NCBI GenBank assembly: GCA_950295325.1 | Contig: OX485809.1 | Location: forward strand, 14,198,001 to 14,262,000 | Direction: 5' to 3' | Origin: Polytrichum commune | Lineage: Eukaryota; Streptophyta; Polytrichopsida; Polytrichales; Polytrichaceae | DNA length: 64,000 bases | Part shown: piece by piece, positions 35,899-47,315 of the stretch | Layout: each line of letters starts with the position of its first letter | Numbering within the stretch: the first letter of the stretch is position 1 | The notes under the pieces: generated by a model | Database searches by the model: none | The model's input: only the letters and a program-made list of their open reading frames with translations | Told to the model about the DNA's origin: nothing | Made by a program: the position numbers and the translations under genes

Positions 35899-36935
35899 GT
35901 GGGCCCAAAGGGTGCACCTTTCATAACACATACAAATATATGTGAGTGCACAAAAGGGGCATTAATTTGAACTTTGCCATATTACGTATACATACGCTAC
36001 ACAAATTATAGCTTGTAGTTATGTACATACATGAAAGACCTCTAGAAAATATACAACATTTGTACTTCTAAATGATAGTCTCATTAGACTTTATGTGATA
36101 AACATTTAATATTGGGATGAGATTTGGATGAATAAATTTCTCAATTCCTTGTCTCATTCATGGATGTATGGAAGAGTTTCGGAAGGGGTTGTTGAGTTGA
36201 GAATGAGGCACTTCTTGCTTAGGGTTGCAAGAGGAACGTGCCGTGCTCCCGGGTACACAACTCCTGTATTATATGGTCCTGATTATAATCACTTATAATG
36301 CATTTTAGTCCAATATTGAGTGATACAATTTGTTTAAATGTAGGAAACCCTTGTAGCCCTTCTAACAAGGAATCCAAAAATGTAATTATATATAGGAAAT
36401 GAATATATTTTGAAGCATATAATTGCATTAAAAAACTAATTATATGATTTTTTTAATACATGTACCATGATAGGTCAAACTACCCAACTTTTTGGACTTT
36501 TTAATAAAATTTTAACATTGTGAATGAATTATAATTTTAATGGGAGGCAACTATTTGTGGCTTATAATTTTAATGGGAGGCTTAATAAATATGCAACCGA
36601 ACTTTTTTTTCATCTCATTTATTTAATTTGGTCTTCACCCAACTTTTTTTTCATCTCATTTTATTTAATTTGGTCTTCACCCAACTTTTTGATCATTTTA
36701 ATTTGATATAATTTGATATAATTTTTACAAAAGCCGTCCTCTAAGCCGTTTTAAGTACGATGCCCCCTGTGTATAATATGGGAGTTGCGTACCCGGGGCC
36801 GTGCTCCTTTGCAAAGGTTGATCAAAGGGGATGTGGGTGGTTGATGCAGGTAATGGTTGTAGGTATTAGGTGACTTAAAAGTTAGGACTTGTTGCAAAGG
36901 CCAACAGAAAAGTTCCTTGAAATTGCAAAGGTGCT
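35899..36935 (+). repeat. dispersed repeat family P, copy 1 (interrupted)
   Basis: GGTGCACCTTTCATAACACA, then GCACAAAAGG, ATTACGTATACATACGCTAC, GACCTCTAGAAAATATACAA, CACTTCTTGCTTAGG and TTGCAAGAGG match 38240-38690 in the same order and orientation. Homology stops at about 36247 and resumes at about 36806 after a 0.55-kb insertion. The two copies are 2.3 kb apart and could be remnants of long terminal repeats, but no retroelement protein lies between them. Confidence 0.75.
36250..36797. mobile_element. transposon insertion with 8-10-bp target duplication
   Basis: The ends CGGGTACACAACTCC and, reverse-complemented, CCCGGGTACGCAACTCC are inverted repeats continuing into TATTATA. The flanks carry the direct repeat GCCGTGCTCC (36240-36249 and 36798-36807). 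The size could be 8, 9 or 10 bp because the repeat and the TIR share Cs, so hAT and Mutator-like are both possible. The uninterrupted copy of repeat P at about 38590-38610 shows the empty site. A 42-bp tandem duplication (TTCATCTCATTTTATTTAAT) lies inside at 36600-36690. Confidence 0.75.
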
Positions 36936-38239
36936 CAAAACTCCTATTTTCCTCATTTGTTTCATGTGTTTTACATTGCCCCTATCTTCTTTGGGGTGCT
37001 TGTCATATTAATGGTTTTTTATATTGGTTTGTGGAAGCAATGGGGCTGCTATTTCATGAGCACTTTAACATGAGCACGCTCATGTCAAAGGGCACAGACT
37101 TAAGTTTCATAGATATCTAACACACATATATAGCTGGTGCTAGTATATCAACCAAGGTTGTTATTAAAAGAAAACATGTACTAGGACGTCTTACTAAAGC
37201 ACCCTATAAAGATAATTAATAATATAGTCATAAAAATATATGCCTTGCTCTGGTTGTTCTAGCATGCAAGTTGTTTTTCAAGAGTTCCAAAAACCAAGTG
37301 ACCAATTTCATTTTAAAAGTTAGGCAACGGGTGCAAGCATAGTAAAATGGACAAATCCTAATAAGCCTAGGTTCAAGTGAAAGTGATTCAAAACTATACA
37401 ATAATTTTGAGTTTTGTGAAGAAAAAATTCATAGACATTCAAAAAACATATCAATGTATAGAGCCAAGCAATTTAAGATGACAAATGTTTTTCCAAGAAA
37501 AGTTTATGTATTTTAGAAGATGGTGCAAGTGGTGTGCAAGTGGTGTGCAAGTAGGTGATATCGAACAAGTGATTGTCTAAAATTTGTTTTAAAAAAAATA
37601 CAATTACATTAAATTTATGGCTTTCTACAAAGTGTTGTGATGATGACCTCAATTATATAATGAATTCAAGGATTATGAAAATGTTCCAACTTCAATATAT
37701 TTAAGGTTATCAAATTTACATTGAAAACCAAATTCAACCATGTGCTTTTGACCATCAATTCTAATGATAAGTTTTGAAAATCACAACTTGATATTTTACA
37801 CTTGAATATGTAACACAACAATAGAGATCATCATGAGAAAAAAATTCAATTTAAATAACACTTTGCTACTACTTTAAGTTCTTTGACAAAAAAACAAACA
37901 AAAAGGTTTTAGTATACTCCATATTCATTAGAGGTTGGGGTCTAGTGGACATAATAAATTTCCAGAGCATTTGAACAGTCCAAAAGGAAATAGGATCTTG
38001 GCATGCACAAAAATCTCATAAAAATACTTTAGATTCGTTCTTCCATTACACTTAATATATGTATGATGACATTCATATCTTATGTATTTTCATCCTTTAT
38101 TTTATATAAGTATTATTGTTTTTATTTCCAAAGTTACATAAGTGTTATTCATGTAAGTGTTAGAAGTTTTCTATGCTACCCCCAATAAAATTGACATTTG
38201 GACAAACCACTTGTCCAAAAATAATAAGAGATGTGCACT
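36936..38239. other. gene-free stretch between the two P repeats
   Basis: AT-rich, no retroelement motif or other gene. A short GTGGTGTGCAA triplication is at about 37525-37555. Text near 37915-37985 is a diverged relative of repeat family Q. Confidence 0.45.
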
Positions 38240-38690
38240 TGTGGCCCGGGAGGTACACCTTTCATAACACATATGTGTATAAGTGAGTACACAAAAAGGG
38301 TATTAATTTGAATCTTTCCATATTACATGTACACATGCTACACAAAGTATAACTCGTACTGTTATGTACATGTATGGAGGACCTCTAGAGAATATATAAC
38401 ATTTGTACTTGTATGGTAGGGTCACTAGACTTTATGAAATAAGTTCCTAATATTGGATGAAACTACAGTATGATGAATAATTTTCTCATTTCCTTATCTT
38501 AATATCCATGTATGTATGAAAAATGCAATATCAAGGGTTTGGAAGGGGTGGTATAGCTGAGAACGAGGCCACTTCTTGCTTAGGTTTGCAAGAGGCAAGG
38601 GTGGTGTTTCTTTGTGTTTGATGAGGGTGGTCGCGAGTGGTTGATGCCTTCATTAGATCATAGGTAGCATTGAAATTGCAAAGGTGTTGA
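38240..38690 (+). repeat. dispersed repeat family P, copy 2 (uninterrupted)
   Basis: Same sequence order as the copy at 35899-36935 but lacking the inserted element. It therefore shows the pre-insertion state across CAAGAGGCAAGGGTGGTG. Confidence 0.75.
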
Positions 38691-39254
38691 TTCCTAGGTG
38701 GGTTTTTTTTCTCTTAATTGTTTTCGTATCATTAGTAAACTTCCAATGTAAGTAACAATTTGGATCAAGCATTTAGGGATCACAACCATTGCAAGTTCTT
38801 AGGGTTGCAAGTTCTAGAATCAAGTGTAGAGATTGATTTATCTTGGTATGAAGAGGGAACCAACAATAAGTAAACTTACAATCTTACAAATCATTTGATG
38901 GTAGCTTTTTTATAAAAAAAAGGTTGCCTTAGCTTTTATGACATATATTGTAGACTTAGATGGTTATGAGTTACATTAAGGGGATGAAAAAGTCTTCAAT
39001 GACTTTATCATTAAATGCTAGGATTTTAACATATGATAGGGGTTCATTAGTATCCAAAAGTATATTTGTATACATTTAAATGTTAATGACTATATATGAA
39101 TGTAATTTTTTTTACATATACATATTGTCACTTGTAAGTGTAAGTGTAAGTGTAAGTGTAGTGCTTGATTTTAACACAAAAATTAAAGTTAAGAAATTAA
39201 AAACTACACACACACACACATGGTTTTTTAACTATGTTGCGCACCCACATGGTT
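38691..39254. other. gene-free stretch with GTAAGT microsatellite
   Basis: AT-rich. It contains five tandem copies of a TGTAAG/GTAAGT hexamer at 39133-39161 and a short CA run at about 39206-39221. No gene. Confidence 0.5.
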
Positions 39255-39470
39255 CTTGGTTTTTATTGAAAAGTGGACCCCCCGGGACTTGTGGGGACAA
39301 AAACATCAAACAACAACATCTAAAGCAACAACACAACAACCATAATTTTGAATGATTATATTCCATGTTCATCAACTGCCATATTTGTGAAGTTTCGTGA
39401 TCTAGTGTACATCATATTGGCAATTTCAGTTGTCCAAAATTCATGCTTAAATCTCAATACACTTAAATCA
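39255..39470 (-). repeat. dispersed repeat family Q, inverted copy
   Basis: Contains the reverse complements of GTCCCCACAAG, CACTAGATC and CATGAATTTTGGACAA in the opposite order to 28960-29190. Confidence 0.6.
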
Positions 39471-39922
39471 TAGTATTTATAAGTGTTCAAGTGTTAACAC
39501 CACACAAGTTTCTTTGCTCCAAAGTGTTACCAAATATTGAGGGTAAACTATAGCACAACTTCATGCACCTTCACTAGACAGTCCTATCAGTGTGGGTTAC
39601 CATTTCGAGTGACATGTTGCTATAACTTTTTATTGTCAAATAACGTTTCTTATCAAGTAAGTTACTTCATGTTCCTCAATGTGCATACTAATTTTTTTGG
39701 TCGTTTTGAGTACAAAATAGAAATTCTACTAAAAAGTTATGGCCACATGTAATTGCAAATGCTAACCCAAACTAACATGACTATTTAGTGTAGCAGATAT
39801 CGTATAACGTTTTCTACCCCATGCAACATGATGTGTTGGACAATCTTAAGGCCATGGACCTTCTAACTTTAGAATATGGGTTTGGTACATTTGATCAACA
39901 AATTGAAGACTTGACATCACTG

Positions 39923-39965
39923 AGGGCCGGTTCACACGGGTCCCAAGTCCTGAGTCCCAAGTATG
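39923..39965. mobile_element. single end of the Harbinger-like MITE family
   Basis: GGGCCGGTTCACACGGGTCC, then CAAGTCCTGAGTCC parallels the left terminus of the element at 11586. No opposite end is found nearby. Confidence 0.4.
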
Positions 39966-40020
39966 ACGTACATCGATTGCGCCTACCAGATACAAAATGT
40001 AAAATCTTCATAGAATGCTG

Positions 40021-40520
40021 GCCAACATCCTTCAGAAATCTGTATCATCTTGAATTCACATAGCAAAATACCCTGCAGCAGTGTCAAAAGTGCCAAGATC
40101 TGCACTTCTTCTCTCATAGGAAAGAGTATATAACTATGTATTCTGTTTCAATACTAGATGGCTGCTGCAGAGTCTCTGTTCAATTACCACCCAACATATA
40201 TATATATCTTACAGAAATCCGTATCATCTTGAAACCACAAAGCTGCATTACCCTGCAAATGCCAACAGTTTCGAAAATGCCAAGATGTGCACTTCTCATC
40301 TCCTAGAGAAAAATAATTTAGCTCTGTACAATTTCTAAACTCCAGCACTTGGATCCCTCGTAGCAGAGACAAAATGAGAGCCCCTGTTCAATACCACCCA
40401 ACATCCTTCTTTGAGTTATTTTGATATCACGTTGATTCTACTTGGCAAAGCCCGCATTATTTTCTAGAATGATAAAAATTTACACTTCTCCTCTCCTAGT
40501 AAAGAGGATTTGATTTGTAA
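40021..40520. repeat. degenerate tandem repeat 3' of the secreted-protein gene
   Basis: Three units of about 170-205 bp. Each begins at CAACATCCTTC or its equivalent (40023, 40193, 40399), continues with CAGAAATCYGTATCATCTTG and TACCCTGCA, and ends with GCACTTCTYMTCTCCTAG. Units are diverged. They lie 0.5-1 kb beyond the stop codon of the - strand gene at 41012-41497. Confidence 0.65.
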
Positions 40521-41000
40521 ACATTAACACTGGATCGCCCTGACCAGGGAAAAAAAAAATCAGAGTCCAGAAGAAATTGAGTATTTTGTCAACACAATGT
40601 ATGTTGAGTAGAATAGGCATTCGTGTGTATACCAGTGATTGTCTGGTATATAGGTGAATGCATGGTATCAATTATCAAAATCAATGCTGGCATCACAGAA
40701 TCTACATGTGGACATCAAAACTGTAATACCAGTTAAATATTGATATTTGGTGGGTATCACAAGGTGAGAGAATCTTTCGTATACCCAAATTGTTATTTGG
40801 AGAATCAATACCATTCTAAACCATATTGATACGAGGACAATTTTGCCTAGGTATAAAGGTTCTTGCATGATGGTATATAGACCCGAATGGTATCGAAAAC
40901 AAAATTACCCTCAACTACCGATGCCCTACTGGTATTAAATAAATAAAAAAGTGTAATCCTCATTATGGATACCATAATGGTATCAAGAAAGACAATACCT
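40521..41000. other. 3' flank of the secreted-protein gene
   Basis: AT-rich sequence in which TGGTATCA or TGATACC recurs about eight times in both orientations. No gene. Confidence 0.45.
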
Positions 41001-41011
41001 TGGAAATGTTT

Positions 41012-41497
41012 TTAGACGTAAAACTTGAGCACTTCATCAAACCCGAGCAGGATCGTCACCAACTTGCTCCCCGGATCCTCGATCGCATCAAAAATGATGG
41101 ACTTCTTCCCCTGCACCTGGACGATGGCCTGCTTCAGCATGTCCACCTCCAAATGCTTCGCCTGCTGCAGGCTCTTGTCGTCCGTGAGGGTGAAGTCCAC
41201 GTGAAGCAGGGAGTTTTTGTTCAGGTCCAGGGTGAGCATACCCATGTCGGTCCACTCGTTTCGTTTTGCCACCATCGCCTCCTTCCCCAACTCGGCCAAC
41301 ACCAACGACACCTCTCGCTGCGCTGTGTTGTGCATGAGCACATCAACTGCTTGGGGTCCAGAGTTCGAAGTCAGCTTGGTGTAGAAATTTGGTCCCCGGG
41401 GCAGAACTCGAAGAGCATCAGAGCGCGTGGTGGCCAGCAGAACCAGGGCCAGGAGGCTGCAGATCATCACCGTCATCACGCCCTTGCAGCCGCCCAT
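41012..41497 (-). CDS. small secreted protein, family not recognised
   Basis: An intact intronless frame of 161 residues in a GC-rich block, very unlike the AT-rich surroundings. The start is the first ATG of the frame; an upstream in-frame TTG at 41539 is not a credible start. Residues 1-28 form a clear signal peptide: a hydrophobic core VMICSLLALVLLA, then a likely cleavage near RSDA|L. The mature chain of about 133 residues has no cysteine. It is mixed alpha/beta in composition, with an acidic-amphipathic middle (LTLDLNKN, VDFTLTDDKS) and a hydrophobic C-terminus (TILLGFDEVLKFYV). It is therefore probably exported to the apoplast or endomembrane system. I cannot name a family. The opposite-strand frame over the same interval is rich in His/Arg/Leu and looks like an antisense shadow. 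Confidence 0.75.
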   Translation of the reverse strand: MGGCKGVMTVMICSLLALVLLATTRSDALRVLPRGPNFYTKLTSNSGPQAVDVLMHNTAQREVSLVLAELGKEAMVAKRNEWTDMGMLTLDLNKNSLLHVDFTLTDDKSLQQAKHLEVDMLKQAIVQVQGKKSIIFDAIEDPGSKLVTILLGFDEVLKFYV

Positions 41498-41639
41498 GGG
41501 TGTGATGATGTTGCGCGGGAGGAGGATCGATGAGACCAATGCAGGAAGATGAAGTTGGATGTGTGGTTTGAGGAGGCGGCGGCGTCGCGGTAAGAGGAGG
41601 AGATGTTGGCTCCTGCAGCGTGGTTCGGGGTTTTGTAAG

Positions 41640-41800
41640 CGGTGAAGACGCCAGTGATGGGAATAGAAAGTCTGTGCCTGACTTGGTGGATACTAATACA
41701 ACTCTACTGCAGCTTGCTAATTCATTTCATTTCTTCATGATCCCACTATTACAGTTAATCAAATCAAGGCCAAGAGGCTGCAGATTATGTCCCTGCCTTT
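41640..41800. repeat. upstream segment of the secreted-protein gene, repeated at 43 kb
   Basis: GCCAGTGATGGGAATAGAAA, CTGACTTGG, GTGGATACT and AATCAAGGCCAAGAGGCTGC occur in the same order at 43090-43320. A shorter version (GGCGCCAGAGATCGGAATAG) is near 43825. This suggests tandem duplication of the 5' flank, with the coding region absent from the other copies. Confidence 0.55.
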
Positions 41801-41926
41801 GAATTTTTATTTTTTATTTTTATTTTTCCATATCATTCGGGAAAGGCAGAAAACTGATTGATTAGCCAACAGCAGAATGAATTAAGACTCTGGAGAGTGC
41901 ACCGAATTCGATGGGGATTACTGGCT

Positions 41927-42150
41927 ACGACGCTATATATGATATTTAGTGTCACTTACTCTTTGGAAGTACGCAATGCTATATCTATTTATTGTATAGT
42001 ATCTCGTATTTTACCAACAAATGTTAAATTGGTTGTTTGGATACTATAGAACGTTAACAACTTTACTTGGTAAAAAATTACATCAATGGTAAGAAGATAC
42101 ATCACTATGTGAATCCAAATATAAAGCGACACTAAATGTCATATTTAGTG
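41927..42150. mobile_element. TA-target MITE, subfamily A, copy 2
   Basis: Right end GACACTAAATGTCATATTTAGTG is followed by TA; the left end (CTATATATGATATTTAGTGTC) is slightly eroded. The interior TTTGGATACTATAGAACG and CTTTACTTGGTAAAAAATTA match the copy at 34156-34366. Confidence 0.75.
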
Positions 42151-43085
42151 TAGTTTCAGATCAATTGGTTTGTTCTCCCAAATTACTAGTTCAATATCAA
42201 AACTCTAGGCAATGAACCATATTTTGGAAGAAGAATTTTTTTTGATACACAAAATAATCGAAGCATTTCAATGAATAACCAGTTGATAATAAAGAAGTAA
42301 GGATGGCGACTGAGTTGGCTTAAATTTCTCTAGAAGCCAAGGCCAAGAGAGAATTTTGAACAAAATTGTTCAAGATCCAAGTGTTTCCAAATCCAACCAA
42401 TTACAAGTTGATATGTTTCAGTTGTTTCTTAATTAACTTAAAATATTTTCTATATATTTTCTAAAATGAATCGGTAATTTGTCCAAAATCTTGAACTTGA
42501 ACTGATCATTTCTCACCACTCTTGCCACTTAAAAAGGACCAAGGACCAAGTCACCCACCTTTGATAACCTTCTAAGCCACCAACCAAGGATAAGCCCCAA
42601 ACCACCCAAAGAGAAGAACCCTTCTCCGAGCCATCCCAGGGCTTATTGTTCTTGGTGTTTCCAATTTCACCTAATGGTCAAATCGTCCCACTTACACAAA
42701 ACCTCTCTACCACCCCACGTTTGATTGAAGCCTTTGAGCAGAGCCTCTATCGAGAAGACATTAATCTTGACGTACTTAAGGACCCTTGCCCAAGTCATTT
42801 TGACATACATGACGTTGAGCTCATCCAAAATGATGTACTTGACTTGAGATTCCTACCATTCACTGTTGTTGATTGAATATTAGATTATTTCTCTCAGTCC
42901 AGATGGTCCAGAGGGTAATGCCACAGAGAAGGTGCTAAAACACAATCCACTTCACCATTTTAATGTACCAGAGGGAAATAGGAACCGATTGCAGAAAGGA
43001 TTAGGTGTGGATTAGGTGTAGAAAGAATTAGGCTTGGTCACATGAAACTATGGTTGGATTTTGCAAAGTTTTTTCGGAGTTTGTA
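42151..43085. other. gene-free stretch
   Basis: One + strand frame of 76 codons (42646-42876) gives a plausible-looking peptide (IEAFEQSLYREDINLDVL), but I recognise no family and it has no supported start or neighbours. It is preceded by a C/A-rich segment. I leave it uncalled. Confidence 0.3.
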
Positions 43086-43089
43086 ATAT

Positions 43090-43320
43090 TGCGTTCAGGT
43101 GCCAGTGATTGGAACTTGGAATAGAAATTGAAGTGCTGACTTGGGCAGGTTATTCAACTAGCACTAGAGTCCGCATATAAACCAGGAAAAACAAAAAAAT
43201 TGAGGCGGTGGATACTTTATATGTAGGTTCCTAGAATTCCTAAACCTGCTATTAATTTCAACCAGTAGAATCAAGGCCCTAGAGGCTGCATATCACGTCC
43301 TTGTCCATTGCAATGTGCCG
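43090..43320. repeat. second copy of the secreted-protein gene's upstream segment
   Basis: Matches 41640-41800 in order, with an insertion in the middle. No coding sequence of the neighbouring gene is attached. Confidence 0.5.
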
Positions 43321-43389
43321 AAGGAAATTAAGGTATTCGGGTTCTATTTGATTCATTTTTCATGCTCTCCAACTTCTACTTCAGATTAG

Positions 43390-43740
43390 ATTTACACAAC
43401 AAAACTTGTATTGCAAATTTTGCAGATCTACGATAAAGCATCAGCAAAGAATTGGAAATTGAAAAACGGACCTCCTCTAAAAGAGTTATGGTTATTGGAA
43501 ATGCATGTTTGTTGATTCCTTCACTGAATGTTAGGTCCTCTCAATTGTGTTCACGGTTGAGGGTTGACGGTGGAGTAGTTAATCAAATTTGCATCTGATT
43601 TGTTAACAGTTCAATCTCTTTAAAACATGTATCTTTATGGTGTTTGTTATTTGATCCTCACCTACACACCCATCAAAATACAGGGTCTGATTAAAGAAAA
43701 GTAACCGATTGACACCCGCATACCTTAGTGCAGAATGAAT
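43390..43740 (-). repeat. dispersed repeat family S, inverted partial copy
   Basis: GGTTATTGGAAATGCATG, GTCCTCTCAATTGTGTTCAC and CTCACCTACACACCCATCAA are reverse complements of segments of the copies at 25475 and 48895. A short piece in direct orientation (GACACCCGCATACCTTAGTG) follows at about 43711. Confidence 0.55.
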
Positions 43741-46369
43741 TAGAGGTGGAAATCTATTTGAGGCCTGCTGGCGAGAAAATGTTGTTTGGTAATGGCTGCA
43801 GTGTTTTAGAGTTTAGTCAAATTTTCAGGCGCCAGAGATCGGAATAGTTCAGTGCCGATTAATTAGCACCTACTTTACTGCATGCAGCGCACGTAGCAGA
43901 TATTCAATATACATTTCTGCTCCGCATACTGGGTTACCGTTTTGCTGAAACCCAAAAGGTCCGGGATTTCCATCCCGCACTGGAGTTCGCTTGAAATGAT
44001 CTAGCAGGAAGTGCCTGCTCTCTAGCTAACCACCGGCGTCTCCATAAAATGAGTGGAATTTCCTGCTGATTCGGGAGCTAGAGGCAGCGGTCAATCAATA
44101 AAATTACAGAGATCAACAAAGTTTAGAAATTAGTCAGGAATCTTCACAGTTTGCACCTAGGTGGACGGAGCAGCTACTTTGAAAGCAGGGAAACTTTGAC
44201 AAAATATCTCGGAGGGAGAAAGATGCTTCTACGCACTAGTTAATATATATCAAACATTTTTCACAAACAACACACGCATAATTTGTTTCTAGAGAAAAGT
44301 AGGGGTCCCCAAAATTAAGATAGGCTCTTAGAAATGGGGCCCAGCAGAAAGCTGAGGATACAATAATCTCCCCATTTTTGGCCGTTGGTTTAATTTACCC
44401 GTGTCAATTATGGAGCAAGCGACACTCTCGCCTGGGTGAATTTGAACTGAGATATAAATAGTTCTCGATATGGAATAGGGCATATGATTCCCAAGTAGGT
44501 TAGTCACCGCAGCACTAAGATGCTTAGAATGGAATGGAAGCGCCAATTAGGTTAGTCACGGCAACATTTAGATGTTTCTATAGGAGAGACACCATCATTA
44601 AGAGGATTTCTTTGCACTAGTGCAATCGCAACTTTGCACTTTCAACCACTTTTGCCCAGGGAATGCTTTACTTTCGTCGTGACATCGATCCGTAGCTTCT
44701 TCTTCTTTTTTCCTTTCGCTCAATCTTATTGGCATGGAAGAGGGGTACAAGTGCTTATGAAATGAAATTTGAGAGGGGGTGATATTGAAGGTTTTTGTGG
44801 ACTTTATAAAACCGATGAGTCAAATGTCCACAACAACAAATAGGAGGCACCGCTGGGCTAACTTCAGTGCACATTCTTCAACCAGCACACTGTCAGCCAC
44901 TGCAACTAGCAGAGGAATTGAAATCTGTTCTAAATCTAGGAAAAATGGAGGACCCTCCCTCCTTTGCAAAAGAGGAAAACAACAAGATTTCTGGACACGG
45001 TTCAACACTTCCACTGAGAGGAAGGGCAAGTGATGAGTAGTAGTCCAGTACAAGCATATTCAAATCTTCCTCTCTGGCATGAATTTGGTATCAAAAGATT
45101 ATATTGTAGGATTACCAATTGATGTTTACGTCTTCAATGTCATAAAATATGTATGTATAGTGCTTTCAATCTCCAGTCAGTTGTAGTTATTTTCATAATC
45201 CTCCATGCAAGCCTGACGTTACAAAGCTGCTTGACAATCAGAACGCTATGTAGTGGGTGACAGCATTAAATTTCCTGCCGTTTTCTTCAGACTCTTCACT
45301 CTTTTCATCATTTTCTGCACTGATTTCTCCTACCACTGGTGCATCACTCGGTTTAAAAGGAGATTGATCTCGGAGTGAATATATGTATGAGCTGGATCTT
45401 CAAGGCCCTCATAATATGGTAGAGTCTCCTAGTATCATGGAGGTCTCAGCCATTTGCACCTCCGTTTGTACCTAGGCTAAGTGGGCATTCAATAACATCT
45501 GACGTTTTTAATAATCAAGTGGGTTACTCGTAAATGAATTGTTCAACTTCTTGAAGACTTTTGGATTTTTGGAGTTCAAATCTTTATTCTTTGACAAAAT
45601 GAGAACTACACATAAAGTTTTAGAAGGAGATTCACAAATTATCATATCAGATATGAGATCTATAATTCTCTTACACCGTCACCAGGAGAGTAACCCGATC
45701 GCACTTATGTTTGAGAATCAAATATATTTGCCACTACATTGTTTATGGTTTTTAATGTCACATGTGTAATAATGTCACTTACCCTATTTTGAGGTTAAAC
45801 ATGAACTCAAGTGGGATTTGAGTAGCAAATTCGTGGTTAACGTTGAGTCACACTTTGTGGCACATTCTCAGGTGTCCAATCCTTTGGCAAATTTGGTGCC
45901 AGAAGATTGATCATGCTCAGGGTTTGAATGACGACTAGCAGAATTGGGATGGAAGCATGGGCGAAATCCATCACCGAAAGGAGTGAAGGGAAAATGTGGA
46001 AATGAAAAAAAACACTTCATGAAGGCTGCCCCCTCCAAAAGTGAAGGAAACCAAAAAATGGGTTAGAAAAAACTCTTGTACAGAGATTGTAGTTTTGAAT
46101 ACTCACATTTTACCAGAGGATTCTTTTGGCCAAGGCTCGCTTCCGAAGTGGGTGAGAAAGGCCCAAAGGATATATGTGTGCCTTTTTGGGGGGAGGAGGA
46201 AACACAGCAGGGAATTTGCTCCCAAGCACTAAGGATAAATCTCTCATCAATGAGATGCCATGTAGCAAAATATACAAGACAATTGGGAGCAAGCAAGTGG
46301 ACAAGGAGGGATTTGAGTGCGATGAAGATGGGTTGTGTGTTAACTCTTGCCATTCTGGTGCAGGTACTA
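43741..46369. other. gene-free stretch
   Basis: Somewhat GC-richer between 43830 and 44100, where a third piece of the duplicated upstream segment begins. No protein family is recognised in the short frames at 44328-45053, 45539-45769 or 46041-46389; several overlap on both strands and look random. Confidence 0.4.
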
Positions 46370-46744
46370 CACTAAATATGATTATTTAGTGTCACCAATT
46401 CCAATTGTCTTGCTCAATACTAATTGTAAACTGCGGTATAGTGTCACCAACACTAAATGTAAACCCAACATTATTTGTCATTCCTTGTAAACTTTTTGGG
46501 GGGATTATAGATTTAAAGTGATGCCATTGATGTCACTTACCAAGTGATTTTTCATCCAAATTCCAATCATCCATGACAATATTCCATCACAAGTTGCTGA
46601 CAAGAGAAGGTAGGGTTTTGGCCTATAGATGAACTCATCCATCATCCATGACAATATTTGTAAACTTATTCACAAGAAGTGTCATCCGAAAAGGTTACCA
46701 TAGTGACATTAAATACCATATGACACCGAATATCATATTTAGTG
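46370..46744. mobile_element. TA-target MITE, subfamily B, copy 1
   Basis: Left end TA-CACTAAATATGATTATTTAG-TGTCACC, right end TGACACCGAATATCATATTTAGTG. The interior (GTAAACTGCGGTATAGTGTC, then GACAAGAGAAGGTAGGGTTT) is shared with 61125-61468. The 375-bp element has no ORF. Confidence 0.8.
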
Positions 46745-46996
46745 AAGCTCACAAGGAAGCAGATCGGTGATGGCTGAACTTAATAATGTTCAGGACTCAA
46801 TGCTCGTGGCACCATGCCTCAATCGTATGGGTTGGTTTGCTAAAACCCTTGCCTCCAAGGAACTAATGTACGGGTTGGTTCGCCCCAGCCTTCGAGCTCC
46901 AACCGGCCTTGGCAATCAGCTTCCGCACCATATGGTGAGTCCAACATTGCGGCTATGGAATCAAACACCTTACCGTATGAACTCTTAGCCAAAATA
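46745..46996. other. spacer between two MITEs
   Basis: A short + strand frame (46767-46988) is open but matches nothing I recognise. Confidence 0.4.
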
Positions 46997-47315
46997 CACT
47001 AAAAAGGATATTTAGTGTTTGATTATATTAAATGTTGTTACCACCCTACCCTGCTCAACACTAATTTTCAATTCCTTGACATTGGTGTTAGACATAAATG
47101 TGCCGCTACCTTCCCTACTACCACCTCCTTTCCTGTGAAGCCTGGATTTCGTATCCTTACTAACACTAAATTCAAACATGTAACTACCACAGATTACCGT
47201 ACTTGTTATTTAGTGTTTGAGTTTACATTTAATGTTACTTACTTTCAAAGGGTTATTGACATTTAGTGTATGCGTTCGTATTTAGTGTATCAAACACTAA
47301 ATATCCTTTTTAGTG
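46997..47315. mobile_element. TA-target MITE, subfamily C
   Basis: CACTAAAAAGGATATTTAGT-GTTTGAT at the left and its exact reverse complement at the right give a perfect 27-bp TIR, with TA flanking both ends. Further partial TIR words (TTTAGTGT) lie inside near both ends. The 319-bp element is the best-preserved member of the group and probably the youngest. Confidence 0.85.

Noticed and set aside
35899-38690. LTR retrotransposon bounded by the P repeats
   Set aside because: No TG...CA ends, primer-binding site, polypurine tract or polyprotein found between the copies; kept only as a dispersed repeat pair.
41000-41533. 177-codon + strand frame over the secreted-protein gene
   Set aside because: Composition is His/Arg/Leu-rich with no domain, and the opposite strand gives a signal peptide and balanced protein; it is an antisense shadow.
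41498-41539. Longer start for the secreted protein
   Set aside because: The first codon would be TTG; the ATG at 41497 gives a standard signal peptide.
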